A stretch of 64,000 bases of DNA from Circinella minor (lineage: Eukaryota; Mucoromycota; Mucoromycetes; Mucorales; Lichtheimiaceae): NCBI GenBank assembly GCA_016758965.1, contig JAEPRB010000141.1, positions 16,093 through 80,092 of the forward strand, read 5' to 3'. The notes under the pieces are model-generated. The model was not told where the DNA came from and made no database searches. It was given only the letters and a program-made list of their open reading frames with translations. The translations under genes and the position numbers were made by a program. Position 1 is the stretch's first letter, and each line of letters opens with the position of its first letter. This document shows positions 39,569 to 50,748 of this stretch, piece after piece.

Positions 39569-41720
39569 CTATTCTACTACGAATTGATCCAGTTGCTTCA
39601 TACTTTGTCGTAATGATGTTATAATAACCACATCCTTGTTATAGACTCTGTAACCCATTCTACGTAATCGAGATTTTTCAACTTGATTGATCGGATCTAT
39701 AATCACTAAATTACAAGAGTTGGAGTGATCCAATTCTTTAATCTTCTTCATCATCTAAGAATACCCCCAACAATAACAACTGGATATTAGATTTGACTTG
39801 ATGTAGACTAGTGAAAATCTTATTTCACATTATATTTCTACTTACTTGACCTCCAGCTGATCTTACAATCTGTTCCAAGGTGATTCTTTCGCTGTTTGAT
39901 CCTAAAAAATAAATTTTATAACCTTGAAATAAAGTTCCTGTTTTGCTTGGTGGATCAGTTGCTTGTCGACCTTTACGAGCTTCTTCAAGGCTATCTCGAA
40001 GATTAAACATTTGTTCTCTTTCGACTATTTCATCAACGAGAGGGAATTCATCGGGGTCCAATAACTTCCCATCTTTAATTGATGCATCCAGCCATTTTTT
40101 TGTTGTAATCTTCAATCCCAAGTTGACGGCAGATAAAAATTTGACTGTTCGTAATATATTTCCATTTGTAATAAGATGAGTGGCCTTGTATACATCTTCA
40201 GTTAAGGTAACATTTAATTTCTGAATTTCCTATGAACGTATATCAAGAAGCCAGTGAGCTTATCCGTGATCAAAATATAATACATCTACACTATATATAT
40301 GTGTATGTGTGTATTCTTGGGGGCAGTTGACCTTTTTTATACCAGTAAGACTTTCGGTAAAGCCTGTGAACAACAAGGTAGCTGCTTTTGATCTTTTGCT
40401 TCGTCTTGCTTTAAAAGATGATGGTAATGATGGATTATTGATACCAACAGAAAGAGATGCTAATAAAGTGGCAGAAGTTACAGTAGATGAATTAATATTA
40501 GAGCTTTCTGTTGATGTAGTAGCGGTAACGGCTTTTGTTGTCGTTCCGGTCGCTGTAGCAGTTGTAGCAGTTGTAGCAGTTGTTGTAGGTGTAGCAGCTG
40601 TTGTAGTTGTTATTGCTGATAATGGTTGTCCTTCAGGAATATGTCCTTTTTGACGTGTGGGTTGTCTTATTTGAATCTTTTTATTATTGCTGGTATCAGA
40701 AGTCGATATTGTTAATTTGGTATATTCTCGAATGTATTTGTTGGATACTAAATTCTTCCAATTCTTTTTAGAATGTTCAACGCATTTTGGTGATTTTTCA
40801 TTTTTTTTGTACCAGCGGTTAATTATTGTTGTGTCAATAGCCGCAGGAGAAATTTGTGTTTCTTGAAAATTAATGTACTTCTCCCGACATGGTTGATGAA
40901 TAATCCAGTTGTTGAAACAATCTTCCAAAAACTTGTAATTCACTACGCATACATTCATGTTAATTGCTCGTCTATACTGGTCGCTTTGATTACTATTATC
41001 GTAATATCATATATTGGTAAAAAAAAAAAAAAAACGAGAGTTACATTATGGTACAATCAGCCCCCTTATAATATTTATTTCTATTACCTTTTGAAGATGG
41101 CATAATCGACTTCAGGACAAATAAAAGGACAAAACACAAAGCCAATCGCATATCCAATATACTTTACATATTGACGTTCCATCCCCAAAAATTCTTCGAC
41201 ACTAAAGGTCTATAAATACTATATTATTTATTGTATTCACATATCCTCTTCTGTATGTACCAATTGTTATTTTTTAGAGAAAACTTACTTTATTATGTGA
41301 GCCTGGTACTGCACCAATTGGTAAAGGATAGTCCATAATGGTCATAGTTGGATCGTGGAACTTTTCTCGATAGCTGGTATTGATAAGCCATTGTTTATTT
41401 GCAACATACTTATTATGCAATCCAGCCAAGCGATACTCATCTTGAGAACGGTTTTCAACAACTGCAATTGTCACATTGTTTTTCTCATATTTTGTTGTTA
41501 TTTTTGCTCCAGCATTCAGTATATGACTTAAGGCTTCTTCTTCTGTTTTCGTCAATGAAGACTTCATAGTAGATGATAAAAATAAAACATGATTTTTCAT
41601 GTATTGTGCTTTGGGCTGAACATTGATGATTTTGATAAACTTTGAACTATCGTGAAACTGTGAACCTTGCAAAGGATATATCGGTGGGTTACCGACTGGG
41701 TCATAAAGATCGATTGTCAT
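39569..41720 (-). CDS. BRC1: Brc1/Rtt107-like multi-BRCT genome-maintenance protein, 5 exons
   Basis: Predicted scaffold that reads phosphorylated histone H2A at damaged replication forks. Exons (- strand) 41720-41289, 41209-41088, 40992-40332, 40229-39846 and 39754-39569 give 1785 nt and 594 residues. N-terminal BRCT 1 is at about 40-140 (VLFLSSTMKSSLTKTEEEALSHIL, QWLINTSYREK). BRCT 2 is at about 155-230 (YVKYIGYAIGFVF, VVNYKFLEDCFNNW). A basic, Thr/Ala-rich spacer is encoded partly by a GTTGTAGCA-type repeat near 40550-40610. A C-terminal tandem BRCT pair follows: LLFTGFTES, THLITNGNILRTVKFLSAV, KKWLDASI, then GYKIYFLGS. The tandem pair matches the Brc1/Rtt107/PTIP/MDC1 phosphopeptide-binding type. 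Yeast relatives carry more N-terminal BRCTs, so this is a shorter form. The exact orthology is less certain than the family. Confidence 0.82.
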
Positions 41721-42055
41721 CTTTATATGTACAACAGAAAAAGGTAAAGAAAAGCTAAAGTCAAAATAATGAGGAAAGAAAATTAAATATCAGTTGATGA
41801 ATATTGATCCCATTAATACGTACTTATTTATTTCTCATAAAAAATATACTATATATAATATATTAATGTTCTTTATATTGTGCCTCTATGTAATAATGAT
41901 TTTTTATTGGCTCAAAAATGATAAAAATCTGTGTTTGAGATCCATCTATCAGTTTTTAGTTTTATTCTTGACAATAATCCTATCGTATATTCTACACTTT
42001 TCTTCTTTATTCTTTTTTTTTTACATCTTTTTATATTATCGTTAAATTATAAAAT
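41721..42055. promoter_or_regulatory. Shared divergent promoter of the BRCT and Fanzor genes
   Basis: Only 335 bp separate the two outward-facing ATGs at 41720 (-) and 42056 (+). The sequence is AT-rich with T-rich tracts leading to the + start. A shared bidirectional promoter is inferred from the spacing alone; no specific binding motif was recognised. Confidence 0.5.
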
Positions 42056-45000
42056 ATGGCTAGAACGTTTGAAGTTGGATATGATCCTATGGCTGTTGAT
42101 GATCCAGCTAACAAGAAAGTTACCCCGAATGTGACGATTAATATGAGCCAAGGTAATTTAAAAGAAAAAAATGGGCTTTTTTTTTTGCTCTTGATAAAAT
42201 CATCACTTTGGGTGAAAGACAGTGCATCTTATAAATAAAATTATACATATTACTAGATTATTTGAACCTAGCTATAAATCCTCAAGCTGCATGTACGTTA
42301 GAAAGTTCCCCAGATGATGACTATATTATATATGAGCGAGTTTATCAAGCAGCACGAGGAAAGCCTATCGGTCCTGGCTCAAATAATAAAGCAATCAAAT
42401 GGTTGAAAGAACATTACTTAGAGCTGTCTAAAGAAGAAACCAATAATAATGCCGCCCATATTTGCAAAATCATAAATAATATAACAATGGAAAATCGTGC
42501 GGTACAAATTTGTTTTAGTAACGGTACTTCAAGAACTATCAAAGGCCTCCTTGCTCTTGTTGGATTGGCACATTTTTATCAAGTAAAAATTTTTTTATTC
42601 TCTACAAAAAAAAAGCCAATTGTTATAACCCCATCCGCCCATTATTCTGTCATTGGCGTGTTACACAGCATTGATTTACAATATAATACCAGTATTTACA
42701 TGCCACTACAACTCACTGATCGACAATTTGTTCGCCCCGATGTACCATCAAGACCTACATCACCATCAACATCACCATCATTATCATTGACCCGCGCAGC
42801 TCATTTTCGAGAAGAAGGTGAAAGAAAACCAAAAAAGTCATCACGTGGATCTCTAAATGTCTCCAAGGATGAATTGTTAGACATTATTTTAAATCATATG
42901 TAAGCTTTCTTTTTACTTATAACTCATATGTACCTTTTTTTCTCCGACTTGTACTAATGATATAACTACATATATATATATATATATATATAAACCCGAT
43001 AGCGATTACTCTGTAAAATTATGTTATCACGATAATGTGATTAGTGGAAGAATGACAAATGAGGATTTAAAAAAACAACGCCCATCACTCAGTAGTAGTC
43101 GACTGCCTGGTCATTTTTGGGATGATTTAGCAAAATATTTTATAAGTAATCATGGTGTCAATCCAACCATTGATGGTAACGCTGTTAGAAATCGATCGTT
43201 GTTTCTCAATTATAGATGGTCTGATATTTGGGAAGAAGAACTTAAAAAAATCATTGATCGTGCACCTGTCTCGATCTTGGAATCGATGGATGTTGATTAC
43301 ACTATAATTTTGCCAAGCCCTAGTGAGCAACAACATGACGTAAATGAAACTTTTGAAGCAGTAAGTTACGTTTTAAATCGATAAACCATATGTTTCTTTT
43401 TGGAAAACATGAATAAAGAAACCAACCAGCTAATATACATATATGATATATTTATTAGTTGGATGAAGATGGCAGCACAGCATTGGGAACTGACTCCCAA
43501 GAAGGAGAGTTAACTGAATCTGAAGAGTTATCTGGAAAAGATAATAATAATAATGATAATAAAGAACAAGAACAGGATAACGAAGATTTTGAAATGATTG
43601 TAGATGACGCTTGTATTTTCAGGACTTAAAAGATGAACAGGTAATTTCTTTCTTTCCCACGCTCATATTAAACAATCAAATTTAAATGATTTGTATCAAA
43701 TAACCAAGTATTATAATTTTTCACTGACCTAGATTATACGAAATGCAATTATATCAGAGAAGCTAGTAAAAGAAAAAGTTTTTAAAACCGTTTGTACTTC
43801 TCTACACCATGCTCTCCGTGAAGATATCAGTTATACTTTTTTCTGTACTCGCTTGGAACAACAACAAAGAAAATGTTCCAAAGAAATATCAAAAATATTT
43901 GAAATTAGTAGCGAATTAACTATGATGGTATGTTTATATGATTTTACAGTTCTTAACCTAAAATAATGCATCTTTTTCAAAATCCTTTATTATAATTACT
44001 TATTCCATCTTCTTCTCCAATACCCTTTACTCCACTTTTTTTTATACAAACAAGCTCGTCCAAGGAGAATTAGCAAGAATATACGGTGACACAAATGGAA
44101 CAGTCGAATTCAAAGTGGAATCATGGATCCCTTCAAAATTCAACAAAGCACAAGATAATCAATCTTATAGCGTTTGGATACCGAACTCCTTGATTGTGAA
44201 AAAGTTCCAAAAATCCAAATGCTTATCATACGACTATTTCTCCCAGGCTTCTACAGTAGTACTAGGCAGAAAAAACTCCAAGAATAAATCAAAGTATGTA
44301 TTATAATTTTTAAGCAACTAGTTGATCTTACTAAAGAGGATCGTACGGATTATTAATTATATATATTGTTCGATTTTTCGTATAGTGAATGGATAGCTAC
44401 TATGGAAAAAATTAAAGAACGTGTTTCAGTTCCCGATATTGAAAATTTTGTACATAATCAACCCTTTAAGGATGCTTTAGTCAATACCACCACTGCTATA
44501 ACAAATATGTGGTCACGAAAGAGATTAACCCATGATCTTAGAGTTTTGATCCGTGTATTATTAAGAGTACGGCTTCGTCCTGAAAAGTTTTCACGATATA
44601 TCGAATATCGCACATCAAAAAAGAAGGCAAAGAATGATGGTGACAATGATGATGCAAAGAGTAAAAACGATCAAGACTCAAGTAACGTGAAGAATGATCG
44701 AACTTGGTATTCCAAAAATAAGTTCATCTGTGATGAACTTGGTGAAAAACTCCAATCAACAGATCCAAACAAGCAAGCAATTGCAATGAAGTTATTCCAA
44801 AGATTAGTTGTGAGTAATAACCCAACAGATAATACATCAACAACTGTTTCTGTCAGTAACATTGACCAAGGTGATGATCTGGAAGATATTGAAGATCTTG
44901 ATTTTGACGACGATGATGAAGACGAGCAGGAACATACCAACCTTCTTGTCAAAAGCGATGAAAACAACAGTTCATCATCACCAAAAGCAACAGAGTTACA

Positions 45001-47299
45001 AAATGAAAAAAAAGAGTCTACATCCAGAACGATCCGAAGTTTAGTAGCCGTTGTCACCACCCTGGTAAAGTCTTCCGATACCGGGCATGAAATCGAGGCA
45101 TCTGATGTCAAGAAATTAGTATATTCTTCAAGTACTATTGGTGACCATGAACTAGCTGCAGCAGCTGAAGTTATCAATCTGTTGCGACCTTATGTACCCA
45201 AATCATCCAAAGGTCAGGACCCTGACTGTAGCATGTTCACATTAGCACCTCTTGCATTTATTACCATCACAGTCTTGCGCGCTGTCGGTTTACCAAAACA
45301 GGCATGGGAAATGAGTCATAAAGCAGAAGATGTGATTGCTTTACCATTGTCGGCGAGAGCCTTGTATGAACTATTTTCTAATTATTATACAATTTACCAC
45401 CGTGACGAGACCCCAATCACATCACACGCAGAAGCAGGAAAAAATCAAAAGGAAACGATTGGTGGTTTTTTCGATATACAAATAATTGACAAAATATGCA
45501 AAAAGCACCATTTACAACCTTTATGGTCTATGAAGTTTGTCAATCGCTATACAATTCAATGGCTCAGTTACAAGGTAATTTCATCCTCAAACGCAGCGTC
45601 ACCTACACAGTCAACAGATACAAAGCGACGACAACAAAAAAAATCATTAAATGATAATGAAAAAGAGCAACTTCAGGAAGAAATTAGTAAAGTTAAAACA
45701 GAAGTTAATGATCTGAGAAAGGAGCTGAAGCCTGCCAACAAGAATCATGCAGAAGCATGTAAAGAACGCATGACACGTCGTGTGGCGCATAATAATAGCT
45801 GGAAACGTATCAAGAGTTTACGTGCCGCTGGCGTACTTCCTGATACAGAACTTTTTGAGATTAAAGAAACCCAATGGAATGCTGTAAAAGATAGTAAGAA
45901 GAAGGCTGACGAATGTCGTGATGAAGCGTATAAAGTCAGTAATGAATTACGTTGCAAGAATTCACAATTATATCAACTGGAAAAGCAGCTGCATGGTCAA
46001 TCATTACCACCACTAAAACCTCTTGTTGTAAGTAACTTTTATAATTCAATATTTATATGTTTTGTTTCCAAGTGATATTGTTTAATAATATGATACATGT
46101 CTGTGCTTATTATCATTTAGGACAAATCATTATTAAAGGAATTTGATCTCCATGATCCCAAAACATTTATATCTTCAAGTGATCCTGGGTTGGTTGTTAC
46201 TACTTGTACAATAGGAACGACATCTAAGCAGTACTTGGATGTTATAAATAACTATAAAAACTTGTATACGTTGTTGGAATGTGAAGATACAAGTTATGAA
46301 ATGGATATTGATGCAGAAGAAGAAGGAAATATGGATGTACCAGGATCTTCCAATATTATCGTAGCACCAAGTCAATCGTCAATATTATCTCCTGCGTCAT
46401 CATCAGCATCATTGTTGTCATTACCTTACTTACTAAAGCGTGTGACTAATAACACCCCGCAAAGCATGGATAGTAAAACCCTGTCAAAAAAAAATAGATG
46501 GAAACGAGAGCGTAAAAAGAGGAAAAAAGAGGAAATAAGCCGTGACAGCTTAAATCGTGACCAAAAAACCAGAAGTTTGCTAGATAAATTAGCCCATAAA
46601 AAGCTTGTTGCCAAGATACGACGTGAAATGGTGAACGGGGTTAAGAATGCCAAGGTGATTCATAGTTTTGGTGCTTGGAAGCTAAGGTATATTATTGTTT
46701 ATCTTGCTGTACTATATAATAATTATGTACACAATCACTTATTAAAGAAAAATTATATCTTTTAGGAATTCTCCAATAAAAGGGCACAGAAGAAGAAGTA
46801 GTAAGAAAGTTCAAGCCGCAGCAAAACAATGTGAACATGATAAAGTAATTGAAGTCGACGAGTACCTCAGTTCCACTGTCTGCCCATACTGTTTTCAAAG
46901 GCTATCCAATCACATATATCGAAGAAATGACAAATTGGTCAAGGTTAATGGTGCCAAAACTTGTAACAATCCTCATTGTCCAAGTCGTACTACCAATAGT
47001 ACAACTATGACTCGCGATGCTATTGGGGCGTTTAATATTGGCTTAATTACCATCTCATCTCTTCTCTCGACTACCGGAGAACCCATATTCCCTTTCTCCC
47101 GTACAAGCTCAAAAAATATCAAGTACACAAGACAAGATCTTGACAATATTTTCAATACTGCTATGCCTCCGAGTGGTAATTATTGCTCTTTTTAATTAGT
47201 GTTTATGTATCATAAATGATAAAAGCAAACTAATATAATTTTTATCATATAGACGGATCAGTACAGCACCGACACGAAGTCCGACTGGGAAGTAACTAG
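42056..47299 (+). CDS. Giant Fanzor-type RuvC nuclease (eukaryotic TnpB relative), 10 exons
   Basis: Exons 42056-42152, 42257-42899, 43003-43360, 43459-43599, 43733-43927, 44055-44293, 44386-46027, 46121-46686, 46766-47175 and 47253-47299 join in frame to 1446 codons (1445 residues). The C-terminal third has the split RuvC fold of TnpB/Fanzor: first Asp in SSSDPGLVV (about 1126); HSFGAW and a basic stretch; catalytic Glu in VIEVDEYLSS (about 1326); a zinc finger CPYC...CNNPHC; and last Asp in TRDAIGAFNIG (about 1378). All three catalytic residues are present. TnpB/Fanzor proteins are RNA-guided DNA endonucleases. Residues about 620-1100 include basic helical and coiled-coil segments (RVLIRVLLRVRLRPEKF; about 995-1100). 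The first 600 residues are not recognised. Ten exons and no visible terminal repeats suggest a captured, host-resident copy. The single-gene reading is supported by frame agreement at all nine junctions; exon 4-5 has an alternative. Confidence 0.82.
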
Positions 47300-47700
47300 G
47301 TGAGACACGATTTTTTTTTACTTTTATTATTCACTTTCTTCGTTTACTAAAGCCCAGATATTTTATTATAGCCCACAGGGACAGAAGAATTTAAATGACG
47401 AAATTTTAGAAAAGATAATTTTCTTTATTCATTTTGAGGATATTCATAAGATAAAAAACTAATAATAGTAATAATAATAATAATAAAATAAATGATGATA
47501 AGACTGATAAGTTTATATAATAATATTAACCAGAAGAAAGAATGTTGATATTTGTTGTTGTTTACTCAAGTGAATAAAATTTGAGTGATATGATGACTAC
47601 GTATACACAATATTGAAAATGAGACATCTCATTCAGTTTACATATGCTAAATGCTGTGGAAACAAAAAATATGCTATATATCAATATGTCATTATCAAAC
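47300..47700. other. 3' flank of the Fanzor gene
   Basis: About 400 bp between the Fanzor stop and the open frame downstream of eRF1. It begins with GTGAGACACG directly after the stop, a possible splice donor, and TTATTATAG at about 47364-47372 could be the acceptor of a 3' UTR intron. In TnpB/Fanzor systems the guide RNA usually comes from the 3' end of the gene and just beyond, so this interval is the place to look. No stable scaffold could be established by eye. Confidence 0.4.
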
Positions 47701-48207
47701 TTACCATGTCTTAAAAACATCTTCTAATCTCGTCATAGCGTTATCGTTATCGTTGTTGTTGTTCTTTATGATAAAAGTAAACCATTTAGCAAAACTTTCA
47801 ATAAAGAATTTACTACTAAATGTGCGATAATAATCGAGCGGGTAATTATCATGATCTCTCGAATAATTTATCGACTTAAATTTTGTTTTTCCAATGTCCA
47901 AAGTGAGTTCAAAAAGGGCGTCGCCAATTTTATTGCCGTTGTCGTTGCTGTTATTGTCATAGCGACTACTTATAATGTATCTATTAATACTACTTTTAGT
48001 AGGGTTGATTATTGTATGACATTCTTCTTGTTGTTGTCTGGATAATGTAGAAGCAATAGTTAACACTGTTATATATTCATTATTGATGTTAATATTCGAT
48101 GTTACTATCACTTCTTTATCTCCTTGTATCTGACGCCGAAATAATCCTTCTTCTTTCTCACAACGCTGCCACCTACAACGACACGCCCCACCCGCTACTT
48201 TGGACAT
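47701..48207 (-). CDS. Open frame of 168 residues in frame with, and 12 nt after, the eRF1 stop codon
   Basis: Runs from ATG 48207 to TAA 47701 and is in the same frame as eRF1. After the eRF1 TGA (48222-48220) come ATT TTA TTT CCA and then this ATG, with no further stop for 172 codons. The product is a mixed-composition protein (start MSKVAGGACRCRWQRCEKEE; middle EYITVLTIASTLS, DALFELTLDIGKTKF; end FIESFAKWFTFI and an Asn/Asp-rich tail). I recognise no domain. A good donor (GTAAGT) lies at the very end, so a spliced version could end KTCI. It could be a separate gene, a readthrough extension of eRF1, or a chance frame in the 3' UTR. The length in such AT-rich DNA argues against pure chance. 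Confidence 0.45.
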   Translation of the reverse strand: MSKVAGGACRCRWQRCEKEEGLFRRQIQGDKEVIVTSNININNEYITVLTIASTLSRQQQEECHTIINPTKSSINRYIISSRYDNNSNDNGNKIGDALFELTLDIGKTKFKSINYSRDHDNYPLDYYRTFSSKFFIESFAKWFTFIIKNNNNDNDNAMTRLEDVFKTW

Positions 48208-48219
48208 TGGAAATAAAAT

Positions 48220-49753
48220 TCAATCAGAAAAAAATTCCTCTTCGGAATCATACATAAGTTGTTCAAAGTTGACCTGTAATTATTATAGATTACACAATTT
48301 TTTTTTGTTTAATTTGAAATAAATTTTTGAAAATCATATATAATACACACAAACAAACATATATATGTATTACCTTGTAACGGAGAAGGCCTCCAATACC
48401 ACCAAATCCTTTCACAAATTGTGCTCCTTCTTGTGATCGATTTGTAATGAATTCCAACGTAGCACCATAATCCTTGTATGATTCTGTAAACCATTCCAAA
48501 AGTGGCATTGATTCGATTACCTCTTCATCTTGTTTAAACATAGAATGAGTACGTTCCTGTTCCTTGGTAACATGCATTACTTGTTCTTGATTTTCATCAT
48601 TTCTTAGAGTACATCGAATCATATCCAAACTTTCCCAAACAATCAAACGATCAATGGCACCCATTTCCAATGCCTTGAGTGTATCATCCACCCCATAACA
48701 ATATTTGCCTGTGTCCTGAGAAATTTCATCAAAATAATGTTGAATCAATTTCTTTTCTTGAACAAATTTAACATTGGAAAGAGATTCTGCTGATAATTCA
48801 ATGGCTTGATTAAATCCATTTTCACCACCATAAGAAACATCCACCACTCTCAAAATTTTGGATGCTAATCGAGGATCAAACATATCCGATTGTGATAGTT
48901 CAGTTTTAAAATCGGCAGAACCTGCAAGTACAAGACCTGTAACATTGATTTTATCATTGGTAATAAAAAAATCTGAGGCTAGTTCAGCGACTTTACGAAC
49001 ATAATGATGACGTTTTTCTTCTCTTTGACGAGCAAAACGAACAGCAGATTGACCACCCCGACCATGTTTTTTAGGTAGATCGACTTGAAATTTGTGAATG
49101 ACTTCGCGTGCATTACCAGATAAGGTACCAAAAAGAGTACCATTACCATCCATGACAATAAATCCAAATTTGGCATCAGATTGTAAAAGTTCTTGAAGGG
49201 GTTCGGTATGAAACTTATTATCGCAAAGATAAAGTGATTTGTTTAATGGTCTGTGAGGTTCAAAGTCAATGTTGACTTTTTTTTCTTTCCCTTCCTCCGT
49301 TACGACCGTACCACAATAAAGCACCAAACCATTCTTAGGTACTAAATTAATACATAAAAAAGAAAGGTATTATTATTATTACTATGTTTCTTTGGAATGT
49401 TTCCTATCTCTTATTCCTTCCATGTTTGATTTTTCTCTTTACAATGGATATCTATATATATGTATGTTTTTACCTTTGTTATATAACTTGAGTCGTTGTT
49501 GAGTCGATGTAATAGCACTCAATACAGAAAGACGATTAACACGAGATTTAATATTGGAAGCTGTTCCAAATTCATCAGTCAACATTCTTGTCATACGTGA
49601 AAGTTGATAATTTGGTGCTATAAAATAATAAAAGTCATATGTTTAGAAACAAAAATAACGACATTATATTTTTTCAATCTCATTTTTACTACTACTACTA
49701 CTACTTACGAATAATAAGTGAAATCATGGAAGTACCATTGCTGATTTGCAACC

Positions 49754-49784
<31 letters not shown>

Positions 49785-49982
49785 CAAGTATTAGTGTTTA
49801 ACGCGTGTTTATTATTATCTTATCACATTATGCTTGTTGGAAAGGACCGAAAGCATGTTTTAAAATAATTAAAAGAAATACCCTCTAGCAGCTTCTAAGC
49901 CTTTGATAAGACGCTTGATCTTCCAAATCTCAATGTTTTGTTCAGCCGAGTTATTATTATTGTTATTGGAATCTTGTGTCAT
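48220..49982 (-). CDS. SUP45: eRF1, eukaryotic peptide chain release factor 1, 5 exons
   Basis: Recognises all three stop codons in the ribosomal A site and triggers peptide release with eRF3. Exons (- strand) 49982-49882, 49740-49709, 49617-49474, 49341-48374 and 48273-48220 give 1299 nt and 432 residues, the usual size. Decoding motifs TASNIKS (domain N) and YLCDNKF (YxCxxxF) are intact, and the catalytic GGQ loop is present ([14 protein letters not shown]). The C-terminal domain that binds eRF3 ends [17 protein letters not shown], the usual acidic tail, so the TGA is the true end of the standard protein. The 32-nt second exon encodes SMISLII before PPNYQ. The in-frame open region after the stop is described separately. 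Confidence 0.97.
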
Positions 49983-50748
49983 GACTTTTGAGATTGTTAA
50001 TACAAAAGAGACGAAAAAAAAAAAAGAGAGAGAGTGAAAAGTGTAAGGATGATGTATTTTTTTTTATTACGTCACAAATTTTCATAAGGTACTTTCTTGT
50101 ATAATCCCTTAAGAGAGTCATAAATATAATAGACCCACTATTAAATACTAAAGTTCATTATTTTTTTTGTTTGTTGTATTTATTACCTGATATAGTTTAG
50201 TGGTTCATGCGAAATGGAAAAATACAGAAACTCAAATATATCTGACTTTATAATACATTTTGCATATATTTTATTTCACTATTCCTCCCCCCTTAGTATT
50301 TTGTATATTGAATAACTTAATATAACTATTCTATACTTGTGTGCCTCACATACTCTTTAAAGGACATGTAGCATTTTATTTTGTATTTTCTTATTTCCAG
50401 GTAACATTACACGCTGGTTGGATTCGTTATGGATGATATCATACTCAGAGCGTCTATGAAAAACTATGATGAGAGGACCTTTGACAATATTGACTGGGGT
50501 GAAAAATACTTTTATTATTGGTTTTTGAAGTAGTTTTATCTCTTTCTTCTTTTTATCATAACGTAAATATCGATAACTCATTACATCCAAACTGTCTATT
50601 TCATTCTTTTATTTAAAAACATATAATATGTTCACGCGACAAACTAAATAAGATGATTTTATAAAATAATGAAGAAAAAGTCCACCAAACGAATTTAAAT
50701 AGAAAAAAAAAATGTTACTTCATAATTTTATTTACTAACACTTTTTTT
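49983..50748. other. Intergenic region upstream of eRF1
   Basis: About 770 bp, AT-rich, with A-rich and (GA)n-like sequence at 50016-50038 close to the eRF1 start. The minus-strand open frame 50357-50590 has no domain and is not called. The Sip3/Lam gene ends at 50749. Confidence 0.5.

Noticed and set aside
40309..40653. Plus-strand Val/Ala-rich open frame that resembles a membrane protein
   Set aside because: Complement of the Thr/Ala-rich repeat spacer in the BRCT gene, whose exons are in frame on the other strand.
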